IMG/VR virus record: IMGVR_UViG_3300009008_000026 | Coordinates: 1 to 64,000 of that record | DNA from: a virus | Length of the DNA stretch: 64,000 bases | Reading direction: 5' to 3' (one strand) | Made by a program: the position numbers and the translations under genes | Shown: piece by piece, positions 9,290-17,092 of the stretch | How the letters are laid out: each line of letters starts with the position of its first letter | Position numbering within the stretch: the first letter of the stretch is position 1 | Notes under the pieces: model-generated | What the model saw: only the letters and a program-made list of their open reading frames with translations | Database searches by the model: none | Told to the model about the DNA's origin: nothing

Positions 9290-10057
9290 ATGGGTATTAA
9301 CATGGAGCTAATGCGCAACAAGCTCGCAAACTTGCGCGGAGAAAATAAACAAGATACGAACAGTGTTTGGTTCAAGCCAGACGCCGGAGACACTAGCATC
9401 CGAATGGTGCCGACGAATGATGGAGATCCTCTTAAGGAAATGTTCTTCCATTATAACGTTGGAGATCATCGTGGCGGCATTTTGTGTCCTAAGCGTAACT
9501 TTGGGGAGAAGTGTCCAATCTGCGACTTTGCTTCTACTCTATGGCGCGAAGGAACCGATAACAATGACGAAGCCAGCAAAGATTTAGCAAAGTCCCTGTT
9601 CGTTCGAACCCGATATTTCAGCCCCGTCGTAGTGCGTGGCAAAGAAGATGAGGGCATTAAGGTTTACGGGTACGGCAAGCAAGCTTACGGTCTGCTGCTT
9701 GGATATGTGCTCGATCCTGATTATGGAGACATCACAGATGCCACGGAAGGTACAGATATTGTGCTGACCTACACTAAAGCTACCGGTCCCGGCAGCTTCC
9801 CCAAGACCAACCTAAAAATGCGTCGTAAATCATCCCCCTTGCTTGAGGACACGGAAGCTATCCCCGCCCTCCTTGATGGCATGCCGAATTTTGACACTCT
9901 ATTTGAGCGTCTTACTCCGGAGCAAGTTGACGCTATTCTCGATGAGCAACTCGCCGGAGACGGATCCGCCGAAACGCGATCATCTGAGACTACCAAGTAC
10001 AATACTCGTGCAACGTCTGACGTAGATCGTGCGTTTAATGAACTAGTAGCTGGTTAG
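9290..10057 (+). CDS. Single-stranded DNA-binding protein, T4 gp32-like
   Basis: 255 aa. The N-terminus is basic (RNKLANLRGENK). The core has a gp32-type zinc site with Cys66, Cys75 and Cys78 (ILCPKRNFGEKCPIC) and a His at about 60. The C-terminus is acidic and flexible, as expected for the tail of gp32 that contacts replication partners. Such proteins coat single strands in replication and recombination and help load helicase and UvsX. The start is fixed by AAGGAG 6-7 nt upstream. It is the only gene between its own promoter (9177) and a strong terminator (10072), so it is monocistronic and separately controlled. Confidence 0.88.
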   Translation: MGINMELMRNKLANLRGENKQDTNSVWFKPDAGDTSIRMVPTNDGDPLKEMFFHYNVGDHRGGILCPKRNFGEKCPICDFASTLWREGTDNNDEASKDLAKSLFVRTRYFSPVVVRGKEDEGIKVYGYGKQAYGLLLGYVLDPDYGDITDATEGTDIVLTYTKATGPGSFPKTNLKMRRKSSPLLEDTEAIPALLDGMPNFDTLFERLTPEQVDAILDEQLAGDGSAETRSSETTKYNTRATSDVDRAFNELVAG

Positions 10058-10071
10058 GTTGTGTCCGCCGC

Positions 10072-10101
10072 TGGCAGACCGGTCAAAGTCTGCCACCTTT
10101 T
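10072..10101 (+). terminator. Rho-independent terminator after the SSB gene
   Basis: TGGCAGAC (10072-10079) and GTCTGCCA (10088-10095) form a perfect 8-bp stem with an 8-nt loop, followed by CCTTTT. It lies 14 nt past the SSB stop codon. Confidence 0.85.
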
Positions 10102-10145
10102 AATTAGTCCCCAGAACAGAATAAGTTTCAAATAAGTAGGTTATT

Positions 10146-10952
10146 GTGAAGACACCATTACGATACCCCGGCGGCAAAACACGAGCAGTTAAGCACATTT
10201 TGCCACTCATTCCAGATGATGTTGAGCGGGTGTGTTCTCCGTTTTTCGGAGGTGGCTCCGTCGAGATGGCACTAGCCAACAAAGGCGTGAAGGTATTTGG
10301 TTATGACAAGATGAAGCAGCTTGTTTGGTTTTGGAACGCCTTATGTGGAGACAGTGAACGCTTGGCTGACGAGGTAGAAAGCCTCCGCGAAACCTTTGTT
10401 GATCGCAACGGCAACAGTGTTATCGGATGCTCCAAAGAGTCATTTCAGAGTTTTAGAGAGGATCTTAAGACTGATTCATTCATGTTCAGCTATGAGCGAG
10501 CAGCCAAGTTCTATGCTATCAATAGATCAAGCTTCTCGGGCGCAACGTTTAGCGGCGGCTGGTCAGAGAAAGCCGCCACAGCACGATTCACAGATAGTTC
10601 AGTTCAGCGCCTTCGAGATTTCAAAGCGGAGAACTTCCGAGTCGATTATGCAGACTTCGAGAATGCCATTCTAAGCCACCCTAAAGCCTTCCTCTACCTA
10701 GACCCCCCTTACATGCTTGAAACCAGTCAGAACTCATTATACGGCGTTAATGGCGACCTTCACAAAGGCTTTGAGCACGAGAAACTTCATTCCATCTTAT
10801 CAACACGAGATCGGTGGGTTATGTCATATAATGACTGTGAGGAGATCAGAGAAATGTATAAAGACTACGAGATCATCGCAGCAGAATGGTCTTATGGGAT
10901 GAACAAGAGCAAGAAATCGTCAGAGATTATTATAACAAATTATGGGAGATAA
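10146..10952 (+). CDS. D12-class DNA N6-adenine methyltransferase (first copy)
   Basis: 268 aa, GTG start. The Dam/D12 family pattern is clear: TPLRYPGGK at residues 3-11, the SAM-binding FFGGGSVE (33-40), an alpha-helical DNA-contact region, and catalytic DPPY at 186-189. It transfers a methyl group from SAM to adenine N6 in a short DNA site. It is followed directly by an EcoRI/MunI-like endonuclease gene and then a second D12 methylase, suggesting a restriction-modification unit. The target site cannot be read from sequence. A degenerate paralogue of this protein is at 41540-42304. Confidence 0.88.
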   Translation: MKTPLRYPGGKTRAVKHILPLIPDDVERVCSPFFGGGSVEMALANKGVKVFGYDKMKQLVWFWNALCGDSERLADEVESLRETFVDRNGNSVIGCSKESFQSFREDLKTDSFMFSYERAAKFYAINRSSFSGATFSGGWSEKAATARFTDSSVQRLRDFKAENFRVDYADFENAILSHPKAFLYLDPPYMLETSQNSLYGVNGDLHKGFEHEKLHSILSTRDRWVMSYNDCEEIREMYKDYEIIAAEWSYGMNKSKKSSEIIITNYGR

Positions 10953-10954
10953 AC

Positions 10955-11440
10955 ATGGGTGCAAACGCACTATCAAATAGAGACAATTGGCAGGACTTGG
11001 CAGGAAAGACAGGTAAGAACGGAGAGACCACATTTGCGTCTGCGGTGCGCTTTCGGCTACCGCCGCACTATGAGGTGGTTGAGAACCCACCTAAGCTGAC
11101 GATTTATTCGGATGGCAAGGGCATTGTGCTGGACACCAAGATTACGAACACCAAGACAGGTAAGAGCCTTTATGTCGAAAAGAAGACGGGCAACAAGGGT
11201 GGTAACGCGCATGAACGTGTGTACAAATATCTTTCCGAGCCGTTAAAGCGACTCGTGCGCCACAACGATCCTTCCTTGGCAGATGAGCCCTTCTTTCTAG
11301 TCTTCTCAGGCACTACTTTTGAAGGACAGAAGTATCAAGACGAAATAAAACTCTTGCTTGAGGACGCAAACTATGCAATAATAGAACAAGGATTTGCGAA
11401 CATCGATCAAGTTGTGAATCAAATCATGGAGATTGTTTAA
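10955..11440 (+). CDS. MunI/EcoRI-family type II restriction endonuclease
   Basis: 161 aa from the ATG at 10955; a longer in-frame start at 10886 would overlap the methylase and lacks support. The N-terminus MGANALSNRDNWQDLAG resembles R.MunI. The PD-(D/E)XK core is visible as Asp60, then Glu75 and Lys77 (YVEKK), with the same spacing as MunI Asp83/Glu98/Lys100. It is followed by GNAHERVYKYL (83-93), matching the family motif GNAHER (MunI) / GNAIER (EcoRI), whose Arg contacts DNA. MunI and EcoRI cut C- or G-flanked AATT sites; the exact site here is unknown. It is shorter than MunI (about 200 aa). It ends in an ATG overlap with the next methylase. Confidence 0.8.
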   Translation: MGANALSNRDNWQDLAGKTGKNGETTFASAVRFRLPPHYEVVENPPKLTIYSDGKGIVLDTKITNTKTGKSLYVEKKTGNKGGNAHERVYKYLSEPLKRLVRHNDPSLADEPFFLVFSGTTFEGQKYQDEIKLLLEDANYAIIEQGFANIDQVVNQIMEIV

Positions 11441-12306
11441 TGAAACCGTTATTTATGTGGGCTGGTGGCAAGAACAAGATGCTCAAGAAGTATGCGAATT
11501 ATCTCCCTGAACAGTTCGATAGCTACATCGAGCCCTTCTTGGGAGGCGGTGCTATGTTTGTGTGGGCTTACAAGAAAAACCCCGAAGCGACATTCTTCCT
11601 AAATGATGTAAACGAAGACATCATGAGAATTTACCAGTCGATTCGCAATGACGTAGGCAATTTTCTTACCACACTGGACAAGTACCAAGAGGACTTCCTG
11701 CCACTCTCGAAGCCCGAGCGCAAAAAGTTCTATTATGCTCTGCGTCAAGAACACGCATACAACTATCAAAAGTGGACAGCCACAGAAGAAGCAGCAACCC
11801 TGTACTTTCTGATGAAGACGGGATTCAATGGAATCTGGCAGATCAACAAAAATACTAATGGTCGGTTCGGCACTCCGAGTGGCTTGTTAAATCAGAAAGA
11901 TAAGGTCTATGATTATGATAACGTGATGGAGTGGCACGAAGCGCTGCAAAAGTGCACGCTGATCTCTGGCGATTTTACTGATTGTCTTGAATACGCACAA
12001 CCTAATAGCTTTGTTTTTCTAGACCCTCCTTATCGAGGCTCCTTCACCCAGTACGGTGTTTTTTTTGATGACACGCTGCAGCTGAGGGTAATTAAACTAC
12101 TAAATGACTTGACATCCGCCGGCTGCCATGTTATGATGTCTAATAGAGATGTGGGAGATGGGTTCTTCGAATCTCGGCAGGGAGATAATGACCTTGTTTA
12201 TTTTGACGTAACGTACACTGCTGGTCGTCGAAAGAAAAACACGGATGGAACGCATAGCGCCAAAAAGGCTAGAGAAATTTTAATGATAGGAGAGCACAAT
12301 GGCTAG
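11440..12306 (+). CDS. D12-class DNA N6-adenine methyltransferase (second copy)
   Basis: 288 aa. It has the Dam/DpnM-type layout: FMWAGGK (5-11), the SAM-binding EPFLGGGAMF (31-40), NDVNEDIMRIY (55-65), a central KTGFNGIWQIN segment (126-136) and catalytic FLDPPY (193-198). This copy is closer to classical Dam/DpnM than the first. Its start overlaps the endonuclease stop (TAATG), and its end overlaps the UvsX start by 8 nt, so endonuclease and methylase should be made together. It probably protects the phage genome from the adjacent nuclease, from host restriction, or both. Confidence 0.88.
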   Translation: MKPLFMWAGGKNKMLKKYANYLPEQFDSYIEPFLGGGAMFVWAYKKNPEATFFLNDVNEDIMRIYQSIRNDVGNFLTTLDKYQEDFLPLSKPERKKFYYALRQEHAYNYQKWTATEEAATLYFLMKTGFNGIWQINKNTNGRFGTPSGLLNQKDKVYDYDNVMEWHEALQKCTLISGDFTDCLEYAQPNSFVFLDPPYRGSFTQYGVFFDDTLQLRVIKLLNDLTSAGCHVMMSNRDVGDGFFESRQGDNDLVYFDVTYTAGRRKKNTDGTHSAKKAREILMIGEHNG

Positions 12307-13450
12307 AAAAGCCAAAACTAAACCCGGAAAGGTTTCAATGCAAGACTTGAGAAAGCTTGTTAATCAAAAAGCCGGCAGAAATGTCGCACACAACTTAACG
12401 GAAGCAAATCCGACAGAGGTAAAAGATTGGATCCCAACAGGTTCTAGGTGGTTAGATAGTATTATTTGCAAAGGTCAGCTCGCTGGAATTCCCGTCGGTA
12501 AAATTACCGAGATTGCGGGGTTAACATCTACAGGCAAGTCTTACATGGCAGCACAAATTGCAGCCAACGCCCAGAAGCAAGGCAAATTGGTTGTATATTT
12601 CGATTCGGAGTCTGCGATTGATCCGACTTTCTTGGAGTCTGCAGGCTGTGTTTTGGATGACCTCATGTATGTACAGGCATCATCTGTCGAATTCGTATTA
12701 GAGATGATCGAGGAGCTTCTTGGTGCAACAGACGAGAAGATCTTGTTTGTGTGGGATTCGCTGGCTTTCACTCCCGCTATTTCCGATGTAGAGGGTGATT
12801 TCAACCCTCAATCATCTATGGCAGTGAAAGCACGTATTCTTGCTAAGGGAATGTCTAAGATTACTCTCCCGATTGCAGATAAGCAAGCAACTCTCCTCGT
12901 ATTGAACCAGCTTAAGGACAACATTACCAGCGGCCCTCTCGCCCGTATAACGGCGATGACTACGCCCTATATCACTCCGGGTGGTAAAGCTTTGGTCTAT
13001 TCATATAGTCTAAGGATCTGGCTCACAGGAAGAAAGGCCAAATCAGCTTTTGTGTTGGACGATAAGGGCTATCGAGTAGGATCGGAGGTTAAGGTCAGGA
13101 TTGAAAAATCTAGATTTGGAACTCAGGGTCGCAATTGTGCTTTTCGCATCATGTGGGGCTCAGTTGATATCGGCGTTCGAGACGAAGAAAGCTGGTTTGA
13201 TGCCATTAAAGGATCTGATAATCTCACTTCTGCGGGGGCGTGGTATACACTTAAAACAGACAATTATGAAAAGAAATTTCAACCATCTAAGTGGGTTGCA
13301 CTAATTAATAGCGATACCGAGTTCCGCGAGCATGTTGAAAAAATCATGGATGAAGAGATTATCTATAGATTCAGCAACCGATCCGGCAACGCAACAGACT
13401 TTTATGAAGAACCAGAAGATATTTCAATACCAGTAGGAAAAACAAAATGA
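12299..13450 (+). CDS. UvsX/RecA-like recombinase
   Basis: 383 aa. RecA-fold ATPase: Walker A AGLTSTGKS (73-81), YFDSESAID (100-108) and Walker B ILFVWDSLA (148-156). The length is close to T4 UvsX (391 aa). It forms helical filaments on ssDNA coated with the gp32-like protein and drives strand invasion for recombination-dependent replication and repair. Its start lies inside the end of the methylase gene with an AGGAG ribosome site, and the stop overlaps the next gene by 4 nt. Confidence 0.9.
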   Translation: MARKAKTKPGKVSMQDLRKLVNQKAGRNVAHNLTEANPTEVKDWIPTGSRWLDSIICKGQLAGIPVGKITEIAGLTSTGKSYMAAQIAANAQKQGKLVVYFDSESAIDPTFLESAGCVLDDLMYVQASSVEFVLEMIEELLGATDEKILFVWDSLAFTPAISDVEGDFNPQSSMAVKARILAKGMSKITLPIADKQATLLVLNQLKDNITSGPLARITAMTTPYITPGGKALVYSYSLRIWLTGRKAKSAFVLDDKGYRVGSEVKVRIEKSRFGTQGRNCAFRIMWGSVDIGVRDEESWFDAIKGSDNLTSAGAWYTLKTDNYEKKFQPSKWVALINSDTEFREHVEKIMDEEIIYRFSNRSGNATDFYEEPEDISIPVGKTK

Positions 13451-13746
13451 AAACTTTACTCACAGCAACATTGTTGCTCTTTGCAACTGGGTGTATTGCT
13501 TACGCTCACCCACAATCAGCACATCACCCTAATCATGTTTCACAACAAATGGTTCAAGCTTGGGTCTGGGTACCCGGTCACTACACTCCGACCGGATCTT
13601 GGCAGCATAACCACTGGGAACGTCGCAGTGTGCAGCGATATATGTTAAGTAGGTACCCCCGCACTCACATCAGATACGTTGACGGTCGCCCCCGCCCCAG
13701 CTCACCTCCCCGCGGACACAGGCATCGCAGGCCACACCGCCGATAA
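13447..13746 (+). CDS. Exported small protein with a YXWVPGHY-type motif
   Basis: 99 aa. N-terminal signal sequence (KTLLTATLLLFATGCIAYA). The FATGC segment is lipobox-like, so it may be lipidated or cleaved after AYA. The mature part is rich in His, Arg and Trp and contains VWVPGHYTPTGSW, like the WVPGHY repeats of bacterial envelope proteins. The Pro/Arg/His-rich tail is low complexity. It probably acts in the host periplasm or outer membrane. A spanin-like or superinfection role is possible but unsupported. It overlaps the UvsX gene by 4 nt. Confidence 0.55.
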   Translation: MKTLLTATLLLFATGCIAYAHPQSAHHPNHVSQQMVQAWVWVPGHYTPTGSWQHNHWERRSVQRYMLSRYPRTHIRYVDGRPRPSSPPRGHRHRRPHRR

Positions 13747-13760
13747 GACGAATAAGGAAG

Positions 13761-14030
13761 ATGATGACAACATTACCAATTACGCTACTTGATGTGCGAA
13801 GCGAAGAGGAAGTAGCCGAGAGCAACGTAGAGGGAAGTATAAACATTCCCCACTCAGAGGTTCTAAACCGCTTAGACGAGATCCCACTGGATGGCGAAAT
13901 CGCAGTTTTCTGTAGGTCTGGTCGTCGAAGCGCAATCATAGTAGAGGTATTGAAAAAGCTCGGCTATGAGGCACACGACATTAAATCTTTCGAGCTAGCA
14001 AAGAAAATTTACAAAAGTGCTACAAATTAA
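13761..14030 (+). CDS. Single-domain rhodanese-like protein
   Basis: 89 aa, a complete rhodanese fold: LLDVRSEEEV (9-18), GSINIPHSEV (25-34), and the catalytic loop CRSGRRS with Cys51. These enzymes carry a persulfide on the Cys and move sulfur to acceptors, or act as phosphatase-like regulators. The AAGGA ribosome site fixes the start at 13761 or 13764. The role in infection is unknown; sulfur supply for tRNA thiolation or redox signalling is possible. Confidence 0.85.
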   Translation: MMTTLPITLLDVRSEEEVAESNVEGSINIPHSEVLNRLDEIPLDGEIAVFCRSGRRSAIIVEVLKKLGYEAHDIKSFELAKKIYKSATN

Positions 14031-14033
14031 ATT

Positions 14034-14062
14034 TTGACTTTCACATCATAACGTGATAGAAT
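14034..14062 (+). promoter_or_regulatory. Promoter with extended -10
   Basis: TTGACT (14034-14039), 17-bp spacer, TAGAAT (14057-14062) preceded by TGA (extended -10). It starts the small-gene operon at 14090. Confidence 0.7.
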
Positions 14063-14089
14063 ATATTATAACAACCAGAGGAGCACAAA

Positions 14090-14380
14090 ATGACAATTCA
14101 GCCGATTAACCAAATTCACCCCGAAGCCCTATTCTTAGAGCCTCGCGAACATTTTGATAAAGCCCTTGTAGGGGTAGTTGCCTCGCCAGAGGATCATTGG
14201 CCGAGAGTTGAATCTATGAATGTTGCAGCTTACGACACTTATCTCTGCATCGCTGCAATTCAGGTGTGGCTTGAGTGTTCAGATGAGGAAGCTGCCGAGT
14301 GGTTTGATTTTAATACTGCAGGGGCATGGCTTGGCGAGGGCACTCCCACATTCATCACGACAGAAGATGATGAGTACTAA
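14090..14380 (+). CDS. Hypothetical acidic protein
   Basis: 96 aa, begins MTIQPINQIHPEALF after an AGAGGAG ribosome site. It is acidic with a DEEAAEWFDFN segment and no recognisable motif. It is first in an operon driven by the promoter at 14034, and its 3' end overlaps the next start. Confidence 0.6.
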   Translation: MTIQPINQIHPEALFLEPREHFDKALVGVVASPEDHWPRVESMNVAAYDTYLCIAAIQVWLECSDEEAAEWFDFNTAGAWLGEGTPTFITTEDDEY

Positions 14381-14603
14381 CTTTATTAGGACGAGCGATG
14401 GTAAAATCTACCTACCGCGCCCAAAGGGCTGGATGCATGGGATGGGCTTGCAGAGCCTGTTCAGAAAAGCGCTTAACGAGCAAATTCACATCGCCGCCCC
14501 GACATACTGGGAAGAACTAAAGAGAGATAACGAGATGCTTACCCTAGTAAAAGTAACAGAAGACAAATACACAGTACAACCAGCGGAGGAACAAAATGAT
14601 TGA
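14370..14603 (+). CDS. Hypothetical small protein
   Basis: 77 aa from the ATG at 14370 (ATG at 14367 is equally usable). The frame is open further upstream, but that would overlap most of the previous gene. It begins MSTNFIRTSDGKIYLPRPKGW, a charged soluble protein without known motif. The end overlaps the next start by 8 nt. Confidence 0.55.
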   Translation: MSTNFIRTSDGKIYLPRPKGWMHGMGLQSLFRKALNEQIHIAAPTYWEELKRDNEMLTLVKVTEDKYTVQPAEEQND

Positions 14604-14814
14604 GTTTGCTTATTTAGTAATTGGATCTATTATCTTTTATAGCGTCTTTACCTTGGTGGTGGAGATACTCCATGACATCAGGAATAAAAAGTACGAACTC
14701 GCAGACGCCAGAGATACAGAAGAGCGACAAATCGCTGGTGAAGAGACGAGTGAAGTTGCTTTGGACTATTTACAATTAGCGAAAAGGTCAGGGAGCCCGC
14801 GTGAAACTCGTTAG
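14596..14814 (+). CDS. Small single-pass membrane protein
   Basis: 72 aa. One hydrophobic segment near residues 3-25 (FAYLVIGSIIFYSVFTLVV) is followed by a charged cytoplasmic tail. The AGGAACAA sequence just upstream gives only a moderate ribosome site. Function unknown. Confidence 0.55.
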   Translation: MIEFAYLVIGSIIFYSVFTLVVEILHDIRNKKYELADARDTEERQIAGEETSEVALDYLQLAKRSGSPRETR

Positions 14815-15097
14815 AGATAAGATACCCCAAATAATCATAGAAGATGGAAAAACTCCGATTTATCATGTTGCCGATGTAGCAGAACATAAGCGCGAGTTAT
14901 TTAATAAGGTGGCAGAGGAGCTAGAAGAGTTTCGGGCAGATCCTTCACTCGTTGAGGCAGCCGACCTTGTTGAGGCAGTCTTTTCGCTTATCGAGATTCA
15001 CAGCCTTAAGATGGCTTCGGTTGCCAAGGCAGGACTTGCAAAGGCACAAGCTGCCGGAGGCTTTGGCCGCGGCATAATTCTTGAGAGAGTCGAATAA
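14801..15097 (+). CDS. MazG-like NTP pyrophosphohydrolase domain protein
   Basis: 98 aa, GTG start. It begins MKLVRDKIPQII, the signature of the phosphoribosyl-ATP pyrophosphohydrolase-like (all-alpha NTP-PPase) family, and has the EELEEFRAD...EAADLVEAVFSL pattern with acidic metal ligands (EExxE and ExxD). Such enzymes hydrolyse nucleoside triphosphates. In phages they may adjust nucleotide or alarmone pools. It overlaps both neighbours. Confidence 0.75.
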   Translation: MKLVRDKIPQIIIEDGKTPIYHVADVAEHKRELFNKVAEELEEFRADPSLVEAADLVEAVFSLIEIHSLKMASVAKAGLAKAQAAGGFGRGIILERVE

Positions 15098-15098
15098 A

Positions 15099-15335
15099 GT
15101 GGTGAGAGCACAAATCAAATCTGGAGACTTGGTAAAACACAAGTCAACTTGGCACGACTATGGAGTTGGGCTTATTATTCGCAAAACTGGAAAGATCAAT
15201 ACGTGGGGAATGAGGCACGATCCAGACGAGCACATGAGATGGTGGGTTCACTGGACAAACTCACCCAGCGAACCAGAGTCTAACGGATTTTCTATAACTT
15301 ACGAAACGGACGTTACAATCGTTCATGCCGCATAA
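15099..15335 (+). CDS. GDLV-family small protein
   Basis: About 78 aa starting at GTG 15099 (or 15102). A start at 15081 would overlap the MazG-like gene. It has the IKSGDLVKHK N-terminus, then VGLIIRK and a WWVHWTN strand. This is an outlying member of the family concentrated at 51-63 kb; function unknown. Confidence 0.6.
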   Translation: MVRAQIKSGDLVKHKSTWHDYGVGLIIRKTGKINTWGMRHDPDEHMRWWVHWTNSPSEPESNGFSITYETDVTIVHAA

Positions 15336-15347
15336 AAGGAGAAATAC

Positions 15348-15464
15348 ATGTTTAAACATTTAACACAAGCAGACAACACAGTAGACTTCGAACCAGATCA
15401 CGTCCCAGAGGGCGGTTCAACTATCGACATACAATACACAATAATGGGCGATTGCCAACAATAA
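15348..15464 (+). CDS. Tiny hypothetical protein
   Basis: 38 aa (MFKHLTQADN...), preceded by AAAGGAG with ideal spacing to the ATG. It is acidic and without known motif. Accepted because of the ribosome site and the tight packing in the operon. Confidence 0.5.
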   Translation: MFKHLTQADNTVDFEPDHVPEGGSTIDIQYTIMGDCQQ

Positions 15465-15474
15465 AGGAAAGACA

Positions 15475-15648
15475 ATGAGAAAAGGACTAGAAGACAGAGA
15501 CAGACGCCGTGAAGCCGCAGAGGACAGGGCAGAGCAGCGTGAAAACCGCACAGCACAGCAGCAACTAGACAAACTAGACGCACTCCTCGGAGAAGGCGTA
15601 GGTGCAGTCAAAGAGCGTGCCCGCCTTGAGAAACAACTCCGAGATTAA
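15475..15648 (+). CDS. Small coiled-coil protein
   Basis: 57 aa, begins MRKGLEDRDRRREAAEDRAE after AAAGGAAAG. It is almost wholly charged residues plus Ala/Leu and predicted as one long helix or coiled coil. Function unknown. Confidence 0.55.
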   Translation: MRKGLEDRDRRREAAEDRAEQRENRTAQQQLDKLDALLGEGVGAVKERARLEKQLRD

Positions 15649-15658
15649 AGGAAATAAA

Positions 15659-16489
15659 ATGATAGTAATAAACAATGGCGAGAAGAACCCAAGAGCAGGC
15701 GAACTCAAAGAGTGGAAGGATGTCAGAAGAACAGCAAATGGTAGGATGGGATACGCAGGACATCCAGACGCCGAACCTTCTGTTTTAGACACATTGGCGA
15801 GAGATTCGCATCACCCAGTTCGCTACGCTGTTGCCTCAAACCCAAGCACTCGTCCTGACACTCTCAAATGGTTGTATACGAGCAAAGGAAAATCTAACAA
15901 TAAACACATGAAAGCAGCATTGGCGAGCAATCCCTCTATCCCTATTGAAATGCTGGAAGAGTTATTTCTTATAGTCTCCGAACACATAGATGAAAACCAG
16001 TGGGATACAACGAGAGAGGAGATAGAAAAAGCGGTTGCACTAAATCCAAGCACACCCGAAAGTATGCTCCTCCGCATCGTAGAAAACCCGACTCATCCAA
16101 AGCAACTCCAGTATGTGATGAAGAACGAAGGCGACGGACTAACAGAAGCAGTCATTCGCAAAGTGGCAGAGGACGACGGATGGGGAGTGAGTGTCGTAGC
16201 AAAGCACCCAAGACTGCCCCTTGACTTTATTGAGGACTACTCCAAATCAAAGAAATGGGGCGTTCGGAATAGCATAGCAGAGCATCCATCAACACCTGTT
16301 GAGATACTGCGAGAACTCGCCAATGATGAAGAACTCTCATTCGGTTTTTACACAGTGAGAAAAGCAGTGGAGAAGAACCCAAACACTCCCGAAGATGTTC
16401 TCGTAAACATCCAGACAAGAGAAGAGAAGTGGGCGGAAGAGTTAGGATTCAAAAACGCTTACGAACAAAAACAACTCCGAGACAAGTAA
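15659..16489 (+). CDS. LRV/HEAT-like repeat protein
   Basis: 276 aa from the ATG at 15659 after AAAGGAAATAAA. It contains several copies of a repeat of about 22-25 residues such as VRYAVASNPSTRPDTL, MKAALASNPSIPIEML, IEKAVALNPSTPESML, GVRNSIAEHPSTPVEIL and VRKAVEKNPNTPEDVL. This is the leucine-rich-repeat-variant pattern, an alpha-solenoid used for protein-protein contacts. No catalytic motif. It may bind a host protein. Confidence 0.75.
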   Translation: MIVINNGEKNPRAGELKEWKDVRRTANGRMGYAGHPDAEPSVLDTLARDSHHPVRYAVASNPSTRPDTLKWLYTSKGKSNNKHMKAALASNPSIPIEMLEELFLIVSEHIDENQWDTTREEIEKAVALNPSTPESMLLRIVENPTHPKQLQYVMKNEGDGLTEAVIRKVAEDDGWGVSVVAKHPRLPLDFIEDYSKSKKWGVRNSIAEHPSTPVEILRELANDEELSFGFYTVRKAVEKNPNTPEDVLVNIQTREEKWAEELGFKNAYEQKQLRDK

Positions 16490-16500
16490 AGGAAATAATA

Positions 16501-16818
16501 ATGAGCATCGCAACAAAAAGAAAAAAACTTAGAAACAAGCACATGCTTTCTAATGACGCTAATGAATATGTCCACTCAGAAGAGACTCGTTCCGCTGGAT
16601 TGGCTAAATCTGAAGACTTCATATTCAATGGAATCTCTTCAAGGAATAAAGACATAAGCGTTTATTTAGCGCAAGATGATAATAGTTATGTCATCGATCT
16701 TACCGCTGATAACATCTATGGACCATTTGATGATCTCGGTGACGCTATATTATTTTCCAACAAGGCGTTTGGAACTAAAAATCTTAAAACCCGACCTGTC
16801 TTCATAGACGCCGAATAA
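16501..16818 (+). CDS. Hypothetical protein
   Basis: 105 aa from the ATG at 16501 with AAAGGAAATAAT upstream; an in-frame earlier start overlaps the repeat protein. Basic N-terminus (TKRKKLRNK), remainder alpha/beta, no motif recognised. Confidence 0.5.
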   Translation: MSIATKRKKLRNKHMLSNDANEYVHSEETRSAGLAKSEDFIFNGISSRNKDISVYLAQDDNSYVIDLTADNIYGPFDDLGDAILFSNKAFGTKNLKTRPVFIDAE

Positions 16819-16838
16819 AATACCTTTTAGGGATAGAG

Positions 16839-17078
16839 ATGAGACTTGGCGATCTGGTAAGGGTAAGATTTAGAAGACTTATGCCACACCAACGCTTCGG
16901 CCCGCCCGAATGGGAAGAGTGGTGGGAAGAGGGCGGAGTTGTTGCTGCAGAATATCACACTTGGGAAAAGATCGTGAGTGTTCTCCATAAGGGTGAGATA
17001 ATTAGAAAGGAAGCGAACGATGTGCAGCTGATCTCCAGGAGTAAAAACGCCGCGAAAACAGAAGAAACCGCCGATTAG
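16839..17078 (+). CDS. GDLV-family small protein
   Basis: 79 aa, begins MRLGDLVRVRFRR with VVAAEYHTWEKIV as the second strand and a KEANDVQLISRS end resembling the C-termini of the early-array members. Function unknown. Confidence 0.6.
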   Translation: MRLGDLVRVRFRRLMPHQRFGPPEWEEWWEEGGVVAAEYHTWEKIVSVLHKGEIIRKEANDVQLISRSKNAAKTEETAD

Positions 17079-17092
17079 GACTATTTATTATC

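Noticed and set aside
10955-11440. Avoidance of CAATTG or GAATTC sites in the window as support for the nuclease's site
   Set aside because: Both sites occur several times (for example CAATTG near 1624, 5055 and 38382; GAATTC near 6223, 8059 and 12486). Protection would be by methylation, so presence of sites neither supports nor excludes a specificity.
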